Positions 5,558 to 12,278 of a stretch of DNA of 13,550 bases are shown here, piece after piece (positions within the stretch are counted from its first letter, which is position 1; each line of letters begins with the position of its first letter). Under the pieces are notes generated by a model, which was not told where the DNA came from, did no database searches, and saw only the letters and a program-made list of their open reading frames with translations. The stretch comes from an uncultured Bacilli bacterium (lineage in GTDB: Bacteria > Bacillota_I > Bacilli_A > RF39 > UBA660). Position numbers and translations under genes: made by a program. The stretch covers positions 1 to 13,550 of the forward strand of contig CALVRP010000058.1 of the NCBI GenBank assembly GCA_944358665.1. Reading direction: 5' to 3'.

Positions 5558-6353
5558 AAATAATTTAAAAATCATGTTAAAAATTAGTTTACTAATAGTA
5601 ATTGTTATTACTTTAATAGGTGTCCTTATTTATTTTTTAAGTGATAACAAGGGTGATACTACTAAACTTTTATATAATGAGAGCTTTAGTAGCGTTTCTA
5701 ATATTGTAATTAATGATGATAGTAAAGACATTACCGTAAAATATAGCGATGATAATAGTATCCATGTACAAATATATGGTTTTACTAAAGAAAAAGCTGA
5801 CGTTTCTTTAGTAAATAATGAACTTAATGTTAGTACTAAGGGAACAAGTTTTTGTATTGGCTTATGTTATGGTGATAATTCTATTACCTTAGAAGTTCCA
5901 AAAAATTATGAAGGAAAATTTGATATTAAAACTAGTTCTAGTAATGTGGAGATGAATTCTTTTGAATTTAGTTCTCTTATTGTTAAAGGAAATAGTAGTG
6001 ATTTAAGGTTAGGACGTTTTAATGAAGTAAATTTACAAACTTCTAGTGGCAATATTGATTTGGAATATGCGAAAGAGTTAAATATTAAAGCAAATTCTGG
6101 TGATATATATGTAGGGGAAGTTAATAGTGGGACTATTAATACGACCAGTGGCAATGTTGATATCGATAAAATGAACTTAGTTAATAATTTTGATATTACA
6201 ACAACTAGTGGAGATGTTGACGTTAAGAATTCTAATGATATTTATATTGAAAACGAAACCAATTCTGGAGATGTTGATGTTAAAAAAAGTAATCGTTATA
6301 GTGATTATGAATTATTTGTAACGACATCTAGTGGTAATATCACCGTGAAATAG
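5547..6353 (+). CDS. Membrane-anchored DUF4097 beta-solenoid protein
   Basis: This 268-residue protein has one N-terminal membrane helix (about 8-31) and a long extracytoplasmic domain of repeated short strands of the kind T-[ST]-S-G-[ND]-[IV]. Examples are QTSSGNIDL, KANSGDIYV, NTTSGNVDI, TTTSGDVDV, ETNSGDVDV and the terminal TTSSGNITVK. This is the DUF4097 pattern, seen also in LiaG-like proteins. ATG 5547 is preferred over GTG 5538 because AGGTGG (5535-5540) is six bases upstream. The start lies inside the 3' end of the XRE gene, so the two act together, probably as a sensor or envelope partner. A CxxxC pair (C103, C107) is unusual in an exported Bacillota protein. Confidence 0.85.
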   Translation: MENKNNLKIMLKISLLIVIVITLIGVLIYFLSDNKGDTTKLLYNESFSSVSNIVINDDSKDITVKYSDDNSIHVQIYGFTKEKADVSLVNNELNVSTKGTSFCIGLCYGDNSITLEVPKNYEGKFDIKTSSSNVEMNSFEFSSLIVKGNSSDLRLGRFNEVNLQTSSGNIDLEYAKELNIKANSGDIYVGEVNSGTINTTSGNVDIDKMNLVNNFDITTTSGDVDVKNSNDIYIENETNSGDVDVKKSNRYSDYELFVTTSSGNITVK

Positions 6354-6372
6354 ATAAATATATCTATTTTTT
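6348..6372 (+). terminator. Terminator of the XRE-DUF4097 unit, containing the stop codon
   Basis: AAATAGATA (6348-6356) pairs with TATCTATTT (6361-6369) around AATA, ending in a run of six T (6367-6372). The stop codon TAG 6351-6353 is inside the 5' arm. Confidence 0.8.
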
Positions 6373-6380
6373 ATTTTTAC

Positions 6381-6411
6381 TTGACTTAGAGTGGACTTTA
6401 AGTGATATGCT
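6381..6411 (+). promoter_or_regulatory. MerR-type promoter/operator of larC1
   Basis: TTGACT (6381-6386) and TATGCT (6406-6411) are separated by 19 bp, the over-long spacer typical of promoters activated by MerR-family proteins. The spacer carries a dyad: CTTAGAGT (6385-6392) and ACTTTAAG (6395-6402) around GG, one mismatch. It is closely similar to the site at 7245-7275. Transcription would start near 6418, leaving a leader of about 18 nt. Confidence 0.8.
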
Positions 6412-6435
6412 ATATATTAGAAAGAGGGAAAGAAA

Positions 6436-7218
6436 ATGCAAAAATTATATTTTGAATGTTATTCCGGTATTAGTGGTGATATGATTGTAGCTTCTTTGAT
6501 TGATTTAGGCGTCCCTTCTAAAAAATTAGTAGAAGCTTTAAAAACTATACCAGTAAAAGGGTTTGATATAAAAATATCTAGAGTAAAGAAGTCAGGTCTT
6601 GATGTTTGTGATTTTGATGTTGTTTTAGATACAAAACATGAAAATCATGATCACGATATGAAATATTTACATCATAACAGTGATTATCAGCATCCTCATG
6701 GTAAGCACCGAGGTATTAAAGAAATTTATGAAATTATTGATAATACGAAAATTAGTGATAAGTCTAAGAAAATAGCCAAAAATATTTTTGATGTTCTTGC
6801 GACTTCGGAAGCTAAAGTCCATGGAGTAAAAAAAGAAGAAGTTCATTTTCATGAGGTAGGAGCGATAGATTCTATTGTTGATATTATTGCAATTAGTTTT
6901 TGTATTGATTATTTAAAAATAGATAATATAATTTCTTCACCATTATGTGAAGGTAAAGGTTTTATTCGCCATCAGCATGGGTTAATTCCGGTCCCAGCTC
7001 CAGCCACTTGCAATATCGTTAAAGATTATAATTTACCTATACATATTATTGATGTTTATGGTGAGTTAGTTACTCCAACAGGAGCCGCAACGATAGCTGC
7101 TTTAAAAAAAGAGGATAATTTACCGGATAAATATAAGATAATTGGTATTGGCATGGGTAATGGTAAAAGAAAGTACGAAACGCCAGGTATTTTAAGAGCG
7201 ATGATAATTGAAGAGTAA
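6436..7218 (+). CDS. larC: LarC N-terminal domain protein (nickel-pincer cofactor biosynthesis type), stand-alone
   Basis: This 260-residue protein matches the LarC1 half of the nickel insertion protein that completes the nickel-pincer nucleotide cofactor of lactate racemase-like enzymes. Motifs are YFECYSGISGDM (5-16), a His-rich stretch (68-91), HFHEVGAIDSIVDI (137-150), HGLIPVPAPAT (181-191) and ELVTPTGAA (210-218). Full LarC is around 400 residues, with a C-terminal LarC2 domain that, as I recall, binds CTP. Here the frame ends just after GILRAMIIEE, with no LarC2 in any frame downstream. ATG 6436 follows GAGGGA (6424-6429). The promoter is of MerR type and shared in design with the next gene. 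LarA, LarB and LarE are absent from the window, so whether it makes the cofactor is uncertain. Confidence 0.85.
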   Translation: MQKLYFECYSGISGDMIVASLIDLGVPSKKLVEALKTIPVKGFDIKISRVKKSGLDVCDFDVVLDTKHENHDHDMKYLHHNSDYQHPHGKHRGIKEIYEIIDNTKISDKSKKIAKNIFDVLATSEAKVHGVKKEEVHFHEVGAIDSIVDIIAISFCIDYLKIDNIISSPLCEGKGFIRHQHGLIPVPAPATCNIVKDYNLPIHIIDVYGELVTPTGAATIAALKKEDNLPDKYKIIGIGMGNGKRKYETPGILRAMIIEE

Positions 7219-7244
7219 AAATATGTTAATTTTTATCTAAACGC

Positions 7245-7275
7245 TTGACATAGAGTACACTCTAAGTGGTATTAT
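7245..7275 (+). promoter_or_regulatory. MerR-type promoter/operator of the DUF362 gene
   Basis: TTGACA (7245-7250) and TATTAT (7270-7275) are separated by 19 bp. The spacer holds a perfect dyad, TAGAGT (7251-7256) and ACTCTA (7259-7264), around AC. This is the layout of promoters that MerR-family activators untwist. As I recall, AGAGT/ACTCT arms are known from MerR members responding to aldehydes or redox stress. Transcription would start near 7282, 26 nt before the ATG. Confidence 0.85.
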
Positions 7276-7307
7276 TTAATTGTAGTATATTAAAGGAAGG
7301 TGAAAAT

Positions 7308-8192
7308 ATGGAAAAAGCAAAAGTATATTTTATTAAGGAGATAACTCCAGAAAATATCATTAAAGCTTATGAAACTTTAGGTATTGAACTACCAGGGAAA
7401 GTAGCGGTAAAAATGCACTCTGGTGAAAAAGGTAATCAAAATTATTTAAGACCTGAATTTGTTAAAGATATGATTAACCATGTTAATGGAACCGTTGTTG
7501 AGTGTAATACGGCTTATGAAGGAGCTAGAAACTCTACTGAAAAACATAAAGAATTAATTAAAGAACACGAATGGGACAAATATTTTCCATTTGACTTATT
7601 AGATGAAGAAGGTCCAGATATGGAATTAGATATTCCAAATGGTAAAATTCTTAAGAAAAATTATGTTGGTAAAGATATAGTTAACTATGATTCATTATTA
7701 GTTCTTTCGCACTTTAAAGGCCATGCGATGGGTGGCTATGGTGGCGCTTTAAAACAACTTTCAATTGGCTGTGCATCTTCAGCTGGAAAAACTTTAATAC
7801 ATACTGCTGGTAAAGTTAGTGATCAAAAAGAACTATTTAATAATTTACCAGAACAAGATCATTTCCTAGAGGCAATGGCAGATGCTGCCGCTAGTGTTGT
7901 AGATTATTTTAAAGGAAATGCTGCTTATATCAATATCATGAAAAATATTTCAGTTGATTGTGATTGTGACGGCAATGCTTCTGCGCCTTGTATGCAAGAT
8001 GTTGGTATTTTAGCTAGTTTAGATCCAGTAGCAGTTGATCAAGCTTGCTTAGACTTAGTATATAATAGTACTGATCCAGGTAAAGATAAATTGATAGAAA
8101 GAATCGAATCTCGTCATGGTATTCATACGGTTGAAGCAGCAGCTGATTTAAATGTTGGTTCCCGCGAATATGAATTAATTACTATTGAATAA
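7308..8192 (+). CDS. DUF362 domain-containing protein
   Basis: From the chosen start this is a 294-residue cytoplasmic DUF362 protein, a family often found with iron-sulfur or redox proteins but of unsettled function. Signature parts are KVAVKMHSGEKGNQNYLRPE (31-50), LVLSHFKGHAMGGYGGALKQ (131-150), the cysteine-bearing VDCDCDGNASAPCMQDVG (216-233) and ILASLDPVAVDQACLDLV (234-251). No ferredoxin domain is attached. ATG 7308 is supported by GGAAGGTG (7295-7302). The in-frame GTG 7266 lies inside the operator, upstream of the predicted transcript start. A shared MerR-type promoter design links it to the larC1 gene upstream. Confidence 0.88.
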   Translation: MEKAKVYFIKEITPENIIKAYETLGIELPGKVAVKMHSGEKGNQNYLRPEFVKDMINHVNGTVVECNTAYEGARNSTEKHKELIKEHEWDKYFPFDLLDEEGPDMELDIPNGKILKKNYVGKDIVNYDSLLVLSHFKGHAMGGYGGALKQLSIGCASSAGKTLIHTAGKVSDQKELFNNLPEQDHFLEAMADAAASVVDYFKGNAAYINIMKNISVDCDCDGNASAPCMQDVGILASLDPVAVDQACLDLVYNSTDPGKDKLIERIESRHGIHTVEAAADLNVGSREYELITIE

Positions 8193-8194
8193 TA

Positions 8195-8228
8195 AAAAAG
8201 GTAAAAGCTTTTAAACTTTTACCTTTTT
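8195..8228. terminator. Bidirectional terminator between DUF362 and LysM-amidase genes
   Basis: AAAAAGGTAAAAG (8195-8207) pairs perfectly with CTTTTACCTTTTT (8216-8228), 13 bp around CTTTTAAA. T-runs on both strands make it active both ways for the convergent genes. The amidase stop codon (8227-8229, minus strand) is inside the stem, and the DUF362 stop lies two bases before it. Confidence 0.9.
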
Positions 8229-9633
8229 AGTTTGGAATTTTAAGAACTTGCCCAATAGATAGGTTGTCGTTAGTTAAACCATTTAAAGATTTAATCTCAT
8301 TAACGGTTGTATCATATTTTCTTGCAATATTCCATAAACTATCGCCGGCTTTAACTGTGTAATTTATATAATTATTATTAGAAGTAGTGCTAGGAATTTT
8401 AAGAACTTGCCCGATAGAAAGCATATTGTTAGAAAGATTATTTAAAGATTTAATAGCGTCAACAGTTGTATTAAATCTGTTAGCAATATTCCATAAAGTA
8501 TCACCAGATACTACAGTATAAGTAGTTGTTGTACCTGTACCAGTATCAGTACCTGTGCTTAATCCAGGAATTTTAAGAACTTGCCCAATAGATAGGTTGT
8601 TACTAGTTAAATTATTTAAAGACTTAATAGCGTCAACGGTAGTATTGAATCTATTGGCAATACTCCATAAAGTATCACCGGCTTTTACGGTATAAGTTCC
8701 AGTCGTTCCCGTATCAGTACCACCACTAGTAGAACTAGGAATTCTAAGAACTTGCCCAATAGAGAGATTATTGCTGGTTAAATTATTTAAAGACTTAATA
8801 GCATCAACAGTAGTATTGAATCTATTCGCAATACCATATAAAGTATCACCGGCTTTTACGGTATAAGTTCCAGTCGTTCCCGTATCAGTACCACCACTAG
8901 TAGAACTAGGAATTCTAAGAACTTGCCCAATAGAAAGATTGTTGCTAGTTAAATTGTTTAGTTTTTTTAGTGCATCAACAGTTGTTCCAAATCTATTCGC
9001 AATACTCCATAAACTATCTCCTGCTTTTACGATATAAACATCTTCGCCATCTGGTAAAACTGTTTCACCTTCAGCAGTTGCGATAACCGCATCAACGATA
9101 TTATCAACATAAGTTTTGTAATTATTTTGAATACGGGCGAGGTCAGTAGGGTTATTAATAAAGCCATATTCAATAATTAATGGTTGTGTTTTAGAACCAG
9201 TATTACGATGAATAAAATAATAGTCTTTTGATGTATCACTAGGTAGTCTTCGTTGATAGAATTTTCTAACTACTTGACCACTGTTGGCAAATGCTTGTAA
9301 TACATTTTCAGCTAAATTACTATCGTTTCTAAGTGCATAAATAACTTCCGCACCTTCTGATGAAGAAGAAGTCGAAGAATTTATATGATTAGAAAGAATT
9401 ACGACATTTGGATTATCACCATAGGCAGCCAGAATTCTTTTAACACGTTCATCAGGTGATAGGGTTTCATCGGTATCACGGACTATAGTAACTGGGATAC
9501 CTCTTTTTTGAAATTGTTCATACATGTATTTGGAAATCATTAAGGTTAAATCTTTTTCTTTAACATTGCCACTCACAGCACCAGGATCTGTCCCACCATG
9601 GCCGGCATCAATTACCACTTGTAAGTTATTCAT
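8227..9633 (-). CDS. N-acetylmuramoyl-L-alanine amidase with five LysM domains
   Basis: This 468-residue peptidoglycan hydrolase cleaves the bond between N-acetylmuramic acid and the stem peptide. The amidase-3 catalytic domain (about 4-187) shows the zinc ligands H12 (IDAGHGG), E26 (KEKDLT) and H83 (LSNHINSS), and the catalytic glutamate E155 (IIEYGFINN). Five LysM glycan-binding domains follow at about 199-242, 257-299, 314-356, 371-413 and 425-467, joined by Ser/Thr/Gly linkers; each has the GD[ST]L..IA..[FY] core. No signal peptide precedes the domain at the chosen ATG (AGAAGGGGG at 9640-9648, minus strand). Export is therefore unexplained: CwlC-like release by lysis, a phage-type enzyme, or a non-classical route. 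It shows the organism has a peptidoglycan wall. Confidence 0.95.
   Translation of the reverse strand: MNNLQVVIDAGHGGTDPGAVSGNVKEKDLTLMISKYMYEQFQKRGIPVTIVRDTDETLSPDERVKRILAAYGDNPNVVILSNHINSSTSSSSEGAEVIYALRNDSNLAENVLQAFANSGQVVRKFYQRRLPSDTSKDYYFIHRNTGSKTQPLIIEYGFINNPTDLARIQNNYKTYVDNIVDAVIATAEGETVLPDGEDVYIVKAGDSLWSIANRFGTTVDALKKLNNLTSNNLSIGQVLRIPSSTSGGTDTGTTGTYTVKAGDTLYGIANRFNTTVDAIKSLNNLTSNNLSIGQVLRIPSSTSGGTDTGTTGTYTVKAGDTLWSIANRFNTTVDAIKSLNNLTSNNLSIGQVLKIPGLSTGTDTGTGTTTTYTVVSGDTLWNIANRFNTTVDAIKSLNNLSNNMLSIGQVLKIPSTTSNNNYINYTVKAGDSLWNIARKYDTTVNEIKSLNGLTNDNLSIGQVLKIPN
8668..8934 (-). repeat. Near-identical 171-bp tandem LysM-linker units
   Basis: About 96 bases at 8668-8763 are repeated without visible change at 8839-8934, a period of 171 bp (57 codons). 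They cover the Gly/Thr linker and the ends of LysM domains. The remaining LysM units have diverged more, so this copy looks recent, by unequal crossing-over or slippage. Confidence 0.8.
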
Positions 9634-9682
9634 ATTTTTCCCCCTTCTAAAATAATGTATGATAAATACACAAAAAGGTTAT

Positions 9683-9708
9683 AAAAAAGAATGGTTTTTC
9701 CATTCTTT
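9683..9708 (-). terminator. Terminator of the ABC transporter gene (minus strand)
   Basis: AAAGAATGG (9686-9694) pairs with CCATTCTTT (9700-9708) around five T (five A in the transcript). Read on the minus strand it ends in a T-tract. Two bases of the ABC gene stop codon (9707-9709) are in the stem. It separates the ABC gene from the amidase gene 74 bases on, for which no clear promoter was found. Confidence 0.8.
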
Positions 9709-12130
9709 ATTCACTTCTAAGGGCTTCAACTGGATCTTTTTTACTAGCGAGTTTAGCTGGGATAAATCCAGAAATAACAGTTAAAACAACACTTAAGATA
9801 ATTAAGAATATAGCTCCAGTTACCGGAAGAGAAGCAATACCAGAAACTTCTAAAATGTCTTTAGTTATAATATTAATTGGAATACATATAAGTAGGGTAA
9901 TTAATATTCCAAAGACGCCAGATATAAATCCTTCAATTAGAGTTTCGGCATTAAATACTCTTGAAATGTCTTTTTTACTAGCCCCAATTGCTCTTAAAAT
10001 ACCAATTTCTTTTGTTCTTTCTAAAACACTGATATAAGTAATTATCGCAATCATAATGCTAGAAACAATTAGAGAAACCGCAACAAATCCAATTAATATA
10101 TAAGTAATATTATTAATAATTGTTGTAATACTAGACATCATAGTACCAACAATATCAGTATAAGATATGGCTAAATTTTCTTCATTATTATCTATTTTTT
10201 TCTCATTGTAATCATTAATAATATCTTCAATTTTTTCTTTAGATTCAAAATCTTTAGGATATATATTAATTGTACTAGGATTTTCCAAATCAGCAATCCC
10301 TAAAATATTTAAATTTTCTTCATAACTATTACTTAAATTATCAAATTCTTCACCAGTAAAAACATTAATATTTTTGTTGTTTAATTGTTCTTTCGCAATA
10401 TCAGTTTCATTAATTTGTTTAATTACATGTTCTGTAAGTTCATGAGTATAACCGATAATGCCACTATTTGCGGTAGTTGCTTCTTCATTGACTTTTAAAA
10501 CGCCAACTATTTTAATATCAATACCATTATCAATAATATTATGCATGTAATCTTCGTCATTATTTTTATTTACCCAAAGGCCATTTTCTTTTTCATAGTA
10601 ATAAGTATTTAAAATGAGTTTGTATGAAAGATTTAGAATATCATCATAAGAATAATTAGAACTTTTTATTTCAACATTTTCACCCTCACTAATTTTTTTC
10701 GTGATTTCTGTAAGTTCCTTTTTATCTTTTAAACCAAGGTCATATAATAGTGATTCTGGTATATTATTATTTTCATCGGCAATAAAAACAACTTCATTAT
10801 ATTTTTCCGGCATTCGGCCTGCTAGAATATCATATTGACTATTTAATAGGTTTTTATTATCAATTAATTTTTGGAAGACGTTATTATCTGGCATAAAGCT
10901 AGAATTCATTTGTGAATTATTATTTTCTTCTTTAGAATTTACTAGATTATAATTTCCATCATTAGTATAAACTTGCAAATCTAAATTATAACCATACTGG
11001 ATATCAGTAGTATATTTATTAATATTTCCACCATTATCATCCAAATATTTTTTGAATTCTTCTAAATTATTAGAAACGGTTGCATTTGATAAAGCTAAAG
11101 AAAAATCATTAGTAATATCATCTTTAGAACAGATTTTTCCTTCATCACAAGTAGTTTCTTTCTTGGCTTCTTTACTTTTACTAATAATTGATTCAAAATC
11201 AATGGAAGAAGCTTGGATCGTTATGGGGTATTCTGATAAAGTTTCTTTTTCAACTTTGGAAATATATTCTTGAACGCCATTAGATAAGGACAAAATTAAA
11301 GCTATACCAATAATTCCGATACTACCAGCAAAAGCAGTCAAAATAGTTCTTCCTTTTTTAGTCATTAAATTATTTAAAGAAAGTCCTAAAGCGGTTTTTA
11401 AAGACATTGATGTCTTTTGTTTGCCTGTTTCTTCAGTTTCTCCATCTTTATTATCGTATGGATTGGTATCACTAGTAATTTTACCATCTTTAATATTAAT
11501 AATTCTATTAGCGTAATCACTAGCTAGCTCTGGATTATGAGTAACCATAATTACTAGTTTTTCCTTAGCAACTTCTTTTAACAAATTCATGATTTGCACT
11601 GAGGTTTCTGAGTCTAAAGCTCCAGTAGGTTCATCTGCTAAAATAATATCAGGATCGTTTACTAGAGCTCTCGCAATTGCCACTCTTTGCATTTGCCCAC
11701 CAGAAAGTTGATTAGGCTTTTTGTGTAAATGTTTTCCAAGCCCAACTTTGGTTAAAGCCTGTTTGGCTCTTCTTTTTCTTTCTTTTTTTGGAACACCAGA
11801 TAGGGTAAGTGCAAGTTCAACATTAGCTAAAATAGTTTGATGACTAATTAAATTATAGCTTTGAAACACAAAACCAACACGCCAGTTGCGATAAATATCC
11901 CAGTCATGATTCTTATAATTTTTGGTACTAATACCATTAATTATTAAATCACCACTATTATAATCATCAAGGCCACCAATAATATTTAAAAGTGTAGTTT
12001 TTCCACTACCACTAGGTCCTAGAATAGCGACAAATTCATTTTGCCTAAAATTAATTGATACTTTATCTAAAGCTTTTTGTTTAAAATTACCAGTTTGATA
12101 TACTTTACTTATTTTTTTTAATTCTAACAT
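9707..12130 (-). CDS. MacB-like ABC transporter, ATPase fused to FtsX-type permease
   Basis: This 807-residue protein has an N-terminal ATPase (about 1-222): Walker A GPSGSGKT (38-45), Q-loop Q90, signature LSGGQ (142-146), Walker B IILADE (162-167) and switch H198. A first membrane helix (about 264-284) is followed by a large extracytoplasmic domain (about 290-660) with a Cys pair C328-x5-C334. Three C-terminal helices lie at about 676-702, 732-757 and 770-790, with the FtsX/MacB signature ERTKEIGILRAIGASKKDI (704-722). This is the MacB/LolCDE mechanotransmission type, four helices per protomer. Related Bacillota proteins export or sense peptides and antibiotics; the substrate here is unknown. 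The start follows AAAGGAATG on the minus strand. Confidence 0.93.
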   Translation of the reverse strand: MLELKKISKVYQTGNFKQKALDKVSINFRQNEFVAILGPSGSGKTTLLNIIGGLDDYNSGDLIINGISTKNYKNHDWDIYRNWRVGFVFQSYNLISHQTILANVELALTLSGVPKKERKRRAKQALTKVGLGKHLHKKPNQLSGGQMQRVAIARALVNDPDIILADEPTGALDSETSVQIMNLLKEVAKEKLVIMVTHNPELASDYANRIINIKDGKITSDTNPYDNKDGETEETGKQKTSMSLKTALGLSLNNLMTKKGRTILTAFAGSIGIIGIALILSLSNGVQEYISKVEKETLSEYPITIQASSIDFESIISKSKEAKKETTCDEGKICSKDDITNDFSLALSNATVSNNLEEFKKYLDDNGGNINKYTTDIQYGYNLDLQVYTNDGNYNLVNSKEENNNSQMNSSFMPDNNVFQKLIDNKNLLNSQYDILAGRMPEKYNEVVFIADENNNIPESLLYDLGLKDKKELTEITKKISEGENVEIKSSNYSYDDILNLSYKLILNTYYYEKENGLWVNKNNDEDYMHNIIDNGIDIKIVGVLKVNEEATTANSGIIGYTHELTEHVIKQINETDIAKEQLNNKNINVFTGEEFDNLSNSYEENLNILGIADLENPSTINIYPKDFESKEKIEDIINDYNEKKIDNNEENLAISYTDIVGTMMSSITTIINNITYILIGFVAVSLIVSSIMIAIITYISVLERTKEIGILRAIGASKKDISRVFNAETLIEGFISGVFGILITLLICIPINIITKDILEVSGIASLPVTGAIFLIILSVVLTVISGFIPAKLASKKDPVEALRSE

Positions 12131-12171
12131 TTTTCATTCCTTTTATAACAGTTTATGTTTACTACAAAAAT

Positions 12172-12200
12172 ATTTTAACATTTGCCCATCTACAAGTCAA
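12172..12200 (-). promoter_or_regulatory. SigA-type promoter of the ABC gene
   Basis: On the minus strand TTGACT (12200-12195), a 17-bp spacer and TAAAAT (12177-12172) preceded by TGT form a near-consensus extended -10 promoter. The start near 12165 leaves a leader of about 35 nt. It is divergent from the promoter at 12254, within a 148-bp intergenic region. Confidence 0.75.
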
Positions 12201-12253
12201 TTTACTATTTTTAACACATTTTATTAAAAAATTATTTTTAAAAATATAATTGA

Positions 12254-12262
12254 TGTTATAAT
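12254..12262 (+). promoter_or_regulatory. Extended -10 promoter of the phosphohexomutase gene
   Basis: TGT-TATAAT (12254-12262) lies 16 bases before the ATG at 12279. The -35 region is only A/T-rich, so the extended -10 probably suffices. The predicted leader is about 10 nt. GGGTG (12269-12273) would sit at the very 5' end of the transcript. Confidence 0.6.
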
Positions 12263-12278
12263 TATATTGGGTGATAAA

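Noticed and set aside
5906..6154. Minus-strand frame inside the DUF4097 gene
   Set aside because: It is the antisense shadow of the repeated Ser/Gly/Asn strands, and a clear domain is on the other strand.
6667..6852. Minus-strand frame inside larC1
   Set aside because: Antisense shadow of the His-rich part; F/N/I-rich translation.
7200..7260. Programmed frameshift joining larC1 to a LarC2 frame
   Set aside because: The sequence after the stop is A/T-rich intergenic DNA leading straight into the MerR-type promoter; no coding frame follows.
8227..9060. CRISPR-like array on the basis of regular repeats
   Set aside because: The 171-bp period is coding LysM units with no short repeat-spacer pattern.
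9855..10037. Plus-strand frame inside the ABC gene
   Set aside because: Antisense to the conserved FtsX membrane segment; the hydrophobicity is a mirror effect.
11052..11273. Plus-strand frame inside the ABC gene
   Set aside because: Antisense to the extracytoplasmic domain, no ribosome site.
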